Below are positions 58,655 to 64,000 of a DNA stretch of 64,000 nt, piece by piece. Position numbers and translations under genes: made by a program. The notes below the pieces were generated by a model. The model did not search any database, was not told the origin of the DNA, and saw only the letters and a list, made by a program, of their open reading frames with translations. Each line of letters begins with the position of its first letter. Within the stretch, counting starts at the first letter, position 1. Source of the stretch: Nitrosomonas sp. JL21 (GTDB lineage Bacteria > Pseudomonadota > Gammaproteobacteria > Burkholderiales > Nitrosomonadaceae); the NCBI RefSeq assembly GCF_009833095.1, contig NZ_QRCB01000001.1, forward strand, positions 186,001 through 250,000, read 5' to 3'.

Positions 58655-59983
58655 TCAGTCGGATACTATTTCGCCGCGCAACGTGTGGGATCTGGCTTCA
58701 GTAATACGTACATTGATAAAGTTGCCCACCAGGCTGGAATCGCAGGCCAGATTGACGACCCGGTTATTATCGGTGCGGCCGAAAAACTCGTCGGCATTTT
58801 TCTTCGATACGCCTTCGAGCAGCACGCGCTGTACCGAGCCGACCATCTGCTGGCTGATTTTGCGGGCTTGTTGATTGATTTGTGCTTGCAGGCGCTGCAA
58901 GCGTTCCAGTTTGACTTCCTGTGGCGTGTCGTCGGGCAAGTCAGCCGCGGGTGTGCCCGGGCGCGGGCTGTAGACGAAACTGTAGGATTCGTCGAAATTC
59001 AAATCCTCGATCAATGTCATCGTGGCTGCAAAATCGGCTTCGGTTTCACCGGGAAAACCAACGATGAAATCGGACGACAACGAGATATCCGGCCGGATTG
59101 TGCGCAATTTGCGGATGATGGATTTATATTCCAGCACACTGTAGCCGCGCTTCATTGCAGCCAGGATACGGTCGGAACCGGATTGCACCGGCAGATGCAG
59201 ATGATTGACCAGTTTCGGCAATTGATCGTATGACTGGATCAGGCGCGTGGTAAATTCCTTGGGGTGCGACGTGGTATAGCGAATGCGCTCGAGGCCGGGG
59301 ATCTCATGCAGATATTCCAGCAGCAACGCGAAATCGGCAATTTCGCCGTCCTCGACGACACCCAGGTAGGCATTGACGTTTTGCCCGAGCAACGTCACTT
59401 CCTTGATACCTTGATCGGCGAGCACGGCAATTTCGGTGAGCACATCGCCGAGCGGGCGCGACACTTCTTCGCCGCGGGTATACGGCACGACGCAGAAACT
59501 GCAGTATTTGCTGCATCCTTCCATGATCGACACGAACGCGGTTACGCCTTCGGTGCGCGCCGGTGGCAGGTGGTCGAATTTCTCTATTTCAGGAAATGAA
59601 ATATCCACTTGCGAACGGCCGGTGGCCTTGCGCGTCTCGATGAGCTGCGGCAAGCGGTGCAAGGTCTGTGGGCCGAATACCACATCGACGAACGGCGCAC
59701 GGCTGACGATCGCCTTGCCTTCCTGACTGGCGACGCAGCCGCCGACGCCGATCAACAGATTCGGATTGGTTTCCTTCAGGTGCCGCACACGGCCGAGATC
59801 ATGAAACACTTTCTCCTGTGCTTTCTCGCGCACTGAGCAGGTATTGAACAGAATGATATCGGCCTGCGCCGGGTCGTCGGTGGATTCCATGCCGTACGCA
59901 GCATGCAGGACATCGGCCATTTTTTCCGAGTCGTACTCGTTCATCTGGCACCCAAAGGTTTTGATATAAAGCTTGTTACTCAC
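58655..59983 (-). CDS. miaB: tRNA-2-methylthio-N6-dimethylallyladenosine synthase MiaB
   Basis: 442-residue radical-SAM methylthiotransferase acting on tRNA position 37. The N-terminal cluster uses cysteines in [22 protein letters not shown] and GGCVASQEG; the radical-SAM cluster is CSKYCSFC near 152; a TRAM domain closes the protein. Length is normal. It is 18 bp after a small exported protein and 248 bp ahead of phoH. Confidence 0.97.
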   Translation of the reverse strand: MSNKLYIKTFGCQMNEYDSEKMADVLHAAYGMESTDDPAQADIILFNTCSVREKAQEKVFHDLGRVRHLKETNPNLLIGVGGCVASQEGKAIVSRAPFVDVVFGPQTLHRLPQLIETRKATGRSQVDISFPEIEKFDHLPPARTEGVTAFVSIMEGCSKYCSFCVVPYTRGEEVSRPLGDVLTEIAVLADQGIKEVTLLGQNVNAYLGVVEDGEIADFALLLEYLHEIPGLERIRYTTSHPKEFTTRLIQSYDQLPKLVNHLHLPVQSGSDRILAAMKRGYSVLEYKSIIRKLRTIRPDISLSSDFIVGFPGETEADFAATMTLIEDLNFDESYSFVYSPRPGTPAADLPDDTPQEVKLERLQRLQAQINQQARKISQQMVGSVQRVLLEGVSKKNADEFFGRTDNNRVVNLACDSSLVGNFINVRITEARSHTLRGEIVSD

Positions 59984-60001
59984 AAATCGTCTAGCGCTCT
60001 G

Positions 60002-60373
60002 TTAAAAGGAAAATAAACGCCTCAGCAGGGAAGGGACTCGTTGGCCTTCTCGCTCCGCGGCTTTGACTTCGTCCGGTGTCAAAAACCAGACACGATGTAG
60101 ATAACCGGAAATGTCCAGTTGATAACGAATCAATCCTTTATAGCTGGCTGTACTGGGCTGAATGATCAGATTATCGATACCGCGCACCTGTCCGCCTGCC
60201 GCCATTTGAAACTGCTGACCATTGATCGTAAATACCGGAAACGACACCGCAGTCAAATCCCCCAGCTTGCTGTCGACCGGAAAATTCCTGACCTGCTGAC
60301 TCAAACCAGGCTGAGACCACAGAATCAGAGTGAAAGTGGCCAGCAATACCAGTATCGATATTTTTTTCAACAT
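60002..60373 (-). CDS. Small exported protein of unknown function
   Basis: 123 residues with an N-terminal signal segment (ISILVLLATFTLILW, cut probably after SQ near 25). The mature part has three short strand motifs (FPVFTINGQQFQM, VRGIDNLIIQPS, RYQLDISGYLHRVWFLTPDE) and ends in SLLRRLFSF. No family recognised. It ends 18 bp ahead of miaB on the same strand, so it may share its promoter. Confidence 0.7.
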   Translation of the reverse strand: MLKKISILVLLATFTLILWSQPGLSQQVRNFPVDSKLGDLTAVSFPVFTINGQQFQMAAGGQVRGIDNLIIQPSTASYKGLIRYQLDISGYLHRVWFLTPDEVKAAEREGQRVPSLLRRLFSF

Positions 60374-60513
60374 TTCTGAACAATGGTCGGATAAAGTTTA
60401 TGAATCAGCAGGTTGATCTTGATCAGTGGCATACGGCTGCCGGGTGGCTATGATACGATAAACCGCGATTCAGTATCAATGGTTTTACGAATAACGCTTA
60501 TCTGGGAGGTTTC

Positions 60514-61500
60514 ATGAAATACCTTGGCAAACTTGTTATTGCAGCGATATTCATCGGGTTCACTTCGAGCGCATTTGCGCACAATTTTTCCGGCCTATAC
60601 ATCTTCGGCGATAGTCTTTCTGATGCGGGTAATCTTGCTTTGACGATTGGTACTGATCCTGACCAGACAATCACCGGCAATGACTATGTTCCCAGCAAAC
60701 CCTACGCGTCGGGTCAGTTAACCAATGGCGACGTATGGGTTTCAACATTTGCCCATGCTATCGGACTAGGGGCTTTTTCAGAGCCTGCCTTGGCCGGAGG
60801 CGGCAACTTCGCTTTTGGTGGCGCCAGAACCGGCACTGATGGCGTGAACCTCCCACCCAGCCTGATTGCTCAAGGAGGATTGTTCTTGCGTAGCAACAAT
60901 GGAGTCGCGCCGAATGATGCGCTGTATGTATTGCAAAGTGGCGGCAATGATGCGCGTGATGCACTTGCGCAGATTCTATCGGGCGTCCCCTCAGAAACAG
61001 TGATTGAAGCCACTGCGGCCCAGTATGCGCACTCCTTGGGCGTAATGGTTGATCAACTGCAAATGGCCGGTGCGCATCGCATTGTAATTTGGAACGTGCC
61101 CAACATCGGCTTGGCGCCCGCGCTTACCCATCTGGGCTCGCAAGCCTCTCTCCTTGGAGAACAAATGGCAGTTGCGATGAACCATGCGCTGTCGGATCGC
61201 ATGTCCCTTGAACCCGGCGTCAGTATTTTTGATGATTTCAGTTTGGTTACGCAGGCAATAATGAATCCAGCGGATTATGGATTGACCAATGTAACGGATG
61301 CTTGCGGCGCCGCACTCGCTTGCGATCCTTTATCTTATTTATTCTGGGACGGACTTCATCCCACCGCCGCCGGACATGTGCTACTGGCCCAGCATATGAT
61401 CCAAATGATCCCAGAACCGGCTGCCTATCTCTTGCTGCTAGCGGGTTTGCTGGTAGTCAGTATGCAAATTAGGCACCGCCAGCACTCTGCTGACTGTTGA
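60514..61500 (+). CDS. PEP-CTERM-anchored SGNH/GDSL hydrolase
   Basis: 328 residues. Signal peptide to about 22 (AFA). Catalytic block I is YIFGDSLSDAGN with Ser34, block III has SGGNDARD near 143 and block V is WDGLHPTAAGH near 278. The C-terminus is a PEP-CTERM tail: PEP, a hydrophobic helix, then RHRQH, the signal for exosortase processing. It should be an exported esterase or lipase kept at the envelope. GGGAGG lies 5 bases before ATG 60514. Exosortase is not in the window. Confidence 0.9.
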   Translation: MKYLGKLVIAAIFIGFTSSAFAHNFSGLYIFGDSLSDAGNLALTIGTDPDQTITGNDYVPSKPYASGQLTNGDVWVSTFAHAIGLGAFSEPALAGGGNFAFGGARTGTDGVNLPPSLIAQGGLFLRSNNGVAPNDALYVLQSGGNDARDALAQILSGVPSETVIEATAAQYAHSLGVMVDQLQMAGAHRIVIWNVPNIGLAPALTHLGSQASLLGEQMAVAMNHALSDRMSLEPGVSIFDDFSLVTQAIMNPADYGLTNVTDACGAALACDPLSYLFWDGLHPTAAGHVLLAQHMIQMIPEPAAYLLLLAGLLVVSMQIRHRQHSADC

Positions 61501-61520
61501 TCATCATGTGAATGGATATC

Positions 61521-61555
61521 AGCGAAATAGAGGGCAGAAAGCACTCTATTTCGCT
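61521..61555. terminator. Perfect 12-bp hairpin after the lipase gene
   Basis: AGCGAAATAGAG (61521-61532) pairs fully with CTCTATTTCGCT (61544-61555) around an 11-base loop, 20 bp after the stop. No T-run follows. Probably a transcript-end or stabilising hairpin. Confidence 0.55.
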
Positions 61556-61618
61556 CAAGGTCGATTACTCCGCTCATTTATCGTTGCGAGATTATTTTTT
61601 CAGTTGATGAACCTTTAA

Positions 61619-61726
61619 TCAAGGAATCGAAGGAAGCGCTTTGGCGTTTTCAGTGCGATCCAATTGGCTGTTATGACAACGTAAACACTCGGCCAGATTT
61701 AGGAATAGATGTTGTTTTGCTGGCAA
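61619..61726 (-). pseudogene. Possible remnant of a c-type cytochrome gene
   Basis: A 35-codon minus-strand frame ending at TGA 61621-61619 reads LFLNLAECLRCHNSQLD, containing the heme-attachment motif CLRCH. It opens directly after a stop with no ATG and no ribosome site, so only a C-terminal scrap would remain. A single CxxCH can arise by chance. Confidence 0.25.
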
Positions 61727-61867
61727 TTAACTGAATAATAAGAAATATCGGCTTTGATAGTGGGGTTGAAAAAAAGCAATAATCCGTGAGTACGGAATAA
61801 AGGGCGGTAATGGAATGCCATCCTCACAGGTTTATTTTGTTTTTTTAGTTAAGAGGTAGCTACAAAA

Positions 61868-62824
61868 ATGGAACAATTGACCGACCTGAAAGCAATTCTG
61901 CACTCCAAGCGAGCCAATATTTATTACCTTGAAAAATGCCGTGTGATGCAAAAAGACGGGCGCGTTCTTTATTTGACGGAAGCCAAGGATGAACAGCTTT
62001 ATTGGAATATCCCGATTGCCAATACCACGGTCATTTTATTAGGTACCGGCACTTCGATCACGCAAGCGGCAGTACGTATGCTGGCATCGACCGGTGTTTT
62101 GATCGGTTTCAGTGGTGGCGGTGGCACGCCACTATTGGCCGCCAGTGAAATTGAATGGCTCACGCCGCAGAGCGAATACAGGCCGACCGAATACGTCCAA
62201 GGATGGCTGTCATTCTGGTTCGATGCAGCGAAACGATTGCAGGTTGCCAAACACTTCCAACTTATGCGCATCGATTACCTGCAAGACGTATGGCGCAAGG
62301 ATAAGGATTTAAAAAATGAGCGCTTCTTTTTCGATGACCAAGATATCACACAGGCGTTCTCAGGTTTTTCAAACAAAGTTGAGCAAGCGAACAATGTCAC
62401 TGAATTATTGTTGATCGAAGCGCAACTCACCAAAAACCTCTACAAAATTGCTGTCAGCCGAACCCAGCAAAAAGATTTCGTGCGTAATTACGACAGCACC
62501 GACAGCGCAAATGCTTTTCTCAATCACGGTAATTACTTAGCCTATGGATTAGCTGCGACCACACTTTGGGTACTGGGCATTCCGCACGGCTTTGCCGTGA
62601 TGCACGGAAAAACCCGCCGTGGTGCATTGGTGTTCGACATCGCCGACCTCGTCAAAGATGCCATCGTCCTGCCTTGGGCTTTCGTTTGCGCCAAAGAAAA
62701 AATGAGCGAACAGGAATTCCGCCAGCAAATCCTGCAAAAATTTACCGAGCATAAAGCCATGGATTTCATGTTCGAGCAGGTTAAAGAGATTTGTATTAAG
62801 TATAAAAATTTAACTACGTTTTAA
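61868..62824 (+). CDS. cas1f: CRISPR-associated endonuclease Cas1, type I-F
   Basis: 318-residue integrase subunit that inserts new spacers. The N-terminal part (MEQLTDLKAILHSKRANIYY, GTGTSITQAAVRMLAS) is specific to I-F Cas1. Metal-binding residues are Glu184, His246 (FAVMHG) and Asp257/Asp260 (VFDIAD), with the same spacing as in the Pseudomonas protein. AAGAGG lies 11 bases before the ATG. Its last codons (ACG TTT TAA) form part of the protospacer-like site described below. Instead of abutting cas2-3, it is followed by a 252-bp gap. Confidence 0.95.
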   Translation: MEQLTDLKAILHSKRANIYYLEKCRVMQKDGRVLYLTEAKDEQLYWNIPIANTTVILLGTGTSITQAAVRMLASTGVLIGFSGGGGTPLLAASEIEWLTPQSEYRPTEYVQGWLSFWFDAAKRLQVAKHFQLMRIDYLQDVWRKDKDLKNERFFFDDQDITQAFSGFSNKVEQANNVTELLLIEAQLTKNLYKIAVSRTQQKDFVRNYDSTDSANAFLNHGNYLAYGLAATTLWVLGIPHGFAVMHGKTRRGALVFDIADLVKDAIVLPWAFVCAKEKMSEQEFRQQILQKFTEHKAMDFMFEQVKEICIKYKNLTTF

Positions 62825-62828
62825 TAGG
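62816..62828 (-). promoter_or_regulatory. Protospacer-like site with CC PAM, matching the guide of the downstream minimal array
   Basis: On the minus strand the bases from 62828 downward read CC then TATTAAAACGT. CC is the 5' PAM of type I-F systems. The 11 bases match the first 11 bases of the guide at 62999-63009 exactly, and of the 14 guide bases only position 12 differs (13 of 14). The site spans the end of cas1 and overlaps the -35 region of the candidate promoter 62819-62847. Cascade bound here should block that promoter and read-through from cas1. Confidence 0.75.
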
Positions 62829-62847
62829 GTAAAGTTTATGTTAAGAT
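62819..62847 (+). promoter_or_regulatory. Candidate extended -10 promoter upstream of the micro-ORF
   Basis: TGTTAAGAT at 62839-62847 fits the extended -10 form TGnTATAAT with 4 of 6 hexamer matches. Seventeen bases upstream the -35 position holds TTTTAA (62819-62824), weak as expected for extended -10 promoters. Transcription would start near 62854, about 13 bases before the AGGAG ribosome site. Confidence 0.45.
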
Positions 62848-62880
62848 TGCTTTGGTTAAATACCACAGGAGTCTTGATGC

Positions 62881-62961
62881 ATGCTGAAGCGCATTCTTTG
62901 TTTTTTTGATACTTATTTTGCTCTTTGTTTATTCGAGCTCGGCATATTAGCAAAACTATGA
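62881..62961 (+). CDS. Micro-ORF for a 26-residue hydrophobic peptide (candidate toxin)
   Basis: AGGAG at 62867-62871 is followed 9 bases later by ATG 62881 and a 26-codon frame ending at TGA 62959-62961. The peptide opens MLKRILCFFD and is rich in Leu, Phe, Ile and Cys with Lys-Arg near the start and Lys near the end, like small membrane-active toxins of type I TA systems. A second ATG at 62877, in another frame and with ideal 5-base spacing, gives only MHAEAHSLFF. Either or both may be translated. Placement between a Cascade-target site and a crRNA-like minimal array is that of creT in CreTA modules. Confidence 0.5.
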   Translation: MLKRILCFFDTYFALCLFELGILAKL

Positions 62962-62970
62962 TTAAATTCT

Positions 62971-63040
62971 CAGTACTGCTGTACAAGCAGCTTAGAAATA
63001 TTAAAACGTTGTATTTACTGCCGCACAGGCAGCTTAATTT
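62971..63040 (+). CRISPR. Minimal two-repeat type I-F array (CreA/CreR-like) with a 14-base guide
   Basis: Two degenerate copies of the 28-base I-F repeat lie at 62971-62998 and 63013-63040, each matching the consensus at about 22 of 27 positions by eye. Both keep the Cas6f (Csy4) hairpin: CTGCT/AGCAG with loop GTACA in the first, a compensated change from the usual CTGCC/GGCAG, and CTGCC/GGCAG with loop GCACA in the second. The first keeps the 5' handle CTTAGAAA (62991-62998); the second, which needs only its hairpin, has lost it (CTTAATTT). The guide is TATTAAAACGTTGT (62999-63012), 14 instead of 32 bases. Cas6f cuts after 62990 and 63032 would release a 42-base crRNA-like RNA. A weak TATGAT (62957-62962) lies just upstream. 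Confidence 0.75.
62991..63032 (+). ncRNA. Predicted 42-base crRNA-like guide RNA
   Basis: Inferred product of Cas6f cleavage at both hairpins: 8-base handle, 14-base guide and 20-base 3' hairpin. Canonical I-F crRNAs are 60 bases with a 32-base guide. A short guide would load a shortened Cascade that can bind but should not license full unwinding and Cas2-3 cutting, which suits a repressor role and avoids self-cleavage. Confidence 0.55.
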
Positions 63041-63076
63041 ATATCTGTATCTCTCTACAACAAGGTTGACCATATT

Positions 63077-64000
63077 ATGATGGTCACCTTCGTCAGCCAA
63101 TGCGAGAAAAAAGCGCTCAATCGCACCCGGCGGGTATTGGATGCTTTCGCCAATCGTATCGGCGACAACACATGGCAAACCGTGATCACGGAAGAAGGAT
63201 TGATCGCTGTCAAAACCCTGCTACGCAAAACCGCAACCAAGAATACCGCCGTAGCCTGCCATTGGATCAGATCGCGAAGCCGCAGCGAGTTGGTTTGGAT
63301 TGTAGGGAATCGCAAGCGGTTTAATGCTGAAGGAGGTGTACCTGTAAATAGCACCAAAAAAGATTTGAGTCATCGTGAATGGGAAAAAGGTTGGCATACA
63401 ACTGAAATTATCACTACCGCTTCGGCAATTGCAGGTTTGTTCCATGATCTTGGCAAAGCAAATGATTTGTTTCAGGACAAATTGAATCAATGTGTAAAGG
63501 AAAAAAACACAAAAAGATTCGAGCCATACCGGCATGAATGGGTATCTTTGCGAATTTTTCAAGCATTTGTTTCTGGAAGAAGTGATCAAGAATGGCTTAA
63601 GCAATTGGCCGATATTGATGAAGATTTAGAAAATCACGTTATACAAAAAATAATTATTGATAACCCTGATTCGGACAAATCTAATAATCCATTTGCTACC
63701 TTACCTACGTTTGCAAGACTAGTGGCTTGGTTGGTAGTTTCACACCATCGTTTACCTGTTTATCCTAAGCTTGGTAATACAGAACCTAGTTTTGACCAAG
63801 CTGACAAATGGCTAATCCTTTCTTTTGATGAATCTTGGAATTCGATCAATAGCCAGAACCATAAATGGGAAGAACGAATCTTAAAAGCTAATTGGACATT
63901 CTCTTATCGTACCCCACTGGCAAGCAAAACCTGGCAAAAAAGGGCTAGCGAACTGTCAAGGCGAGCTTTAATTTGCCCAGGTTTGATGAAAGTTGATTGG
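63077..64000 (+). CDS. cas3f: Cas2-3 fusion nuclease-helicase, type I-F (5' part, runs off the window)
   Basis: 308 codons are visible, open to the window end. The Cas2-like domain begins MMVTFVSQCEKKALNRTRR and contains TWQTVITEEGL and TAVACHWI, as in Pseudomonas Cas3. The HD nuclease domain follows (GLFHDLGKAND near residue 121, SHHRLPVYP near 227). The helicase part lies beyond the edge. The protein bridges adaptation with Cas1 and degrades Cascade-bound DNA. The leader carries two Cas6f hairpins, so its mRNA could be cut by Cas6f. csy1-4 and the main CRISPR array are expected further right. Confidence 0.93.
   Translation, partial: MMVTFVSQCEKKALNRTRRVLDAFANRIGDNTWQTVITEEGLIAVKTLLRKTATKNTAVACHWIRSRSRSELVWIVGNRKRFNAEGGVPVNSTKKDLSHREWEKGWHTTEIITTASAIAGLFHDLGKANDLFQDKLNQCVKEKNTKRFEPYRHEWVSLRIFQAFVSGRSDQEWLKQLADIDEDLENHVIQKIIIDNPDSDKSNNPFATLPTFARLVAWLVVSHHRLPVYPKLGNTEPSFDQADKWLILSFDESWNSINSQNHKWEERILKANWTFSYRTPLASKTWQKRASELSRRALICPGLMKVDW

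Noticed and set aside
62971-63040. Ordinary CRISPR array
   Set aside because: Only two degenerate repeats 42 bp apart; I-F arrays have 60-bp units and near-identical repeats.
62810-63178. 122-codon minus-strand frame across the cas1/cas2-3 gap
   Set aside because: It overlaps the ends of two well-supported cas genes, lacks a ribosome site and its open length follows from AT-rich sequence and the repeat elements.

Overview
The window looks like a chromosomal segment of a betaproteobacterium close to Nitrosomonas (inferred, not proven). The reasons are a RegBA redox two-component pair, a three-gene (pntAA/pntAB/pntB) proton-translocating transhydrogenase, a betaproteobacterial miaB-phoH-ybeY-corC order, a complete minor-pilin/PilY1 cluster, a PEP-CTERM exported lipase, and an AT-leaning composition. 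No ammonia-oxidation gene lies in the window itself. Most of it is ordinary core genome.

Layout: 0-2.5 kb sulfate activation (cysD, cysN). 2.5-10.2 kb signalling and redox: a decayed receiver remnant, an active-looking receiver-EAL protein, a 1182-residue iron-sulfur flavoprotein shaped like a fused Nfn transhydrogenase, and a hybrid sensor kinase that has lost its kinase residues. 10.5-13.4 kb pntAA-pntAB-pntB, closed by a bidirectional terminator shared with a degenerate EAL protein. 16.4-24.2 kb icd, a cold-shock gene, clpS-clpA, glyA, nrdR and ribD. 24.2-26.3 kb regA/regB with an unannotated-size small ORF ahead of them. 26.3-29.6 kb DAHP synthase, ispH and thiO. 29.8-36.3 kb fimT-pilV-pilW-pilX-pilY1-pilE. 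36.4-42.5 kb phoU, rpiA, a J-domain protein, yaaA and a Deg protease. 42.7-46.2 kb is accessory: two single-base frameshifted genes, two toxin-antitoxin pairs and two REP-like repeats. 46.4-60.4 kb mfd, a TPR protein, recJ, corC, ybeY, phoH and miaB. 60.5-64 kb a PEP-CTERM lipase and the start of a type I-F CRISPR-cas operon.

The most interesting part is the 252-bp gap between cas1 and cas2-3, genes that normally abut in type I-F systems. In order it holds: (1) a protospacer-like site with a CC PAM, over the cas1 stop codon and the -35 region of a candidate extended -10 promoter; (2) an AGGAG ribosome site followed by a micro-ORF for a 26-residue hydrophobic peptide; (3) two degenerate I-F repeats whose Cas6f hairpins are intact, flanking a 14-base guide. 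The first 11 guide bases match the protospacer exactly and sit exactly next to the PAM. This is the arrangement of a Cascade-repressed regulatory or addiction module (CreTA/CreR-like), here with a possible membrane-active micropeptide as the toxin. The match was found by eye and has not been tested experimentally.
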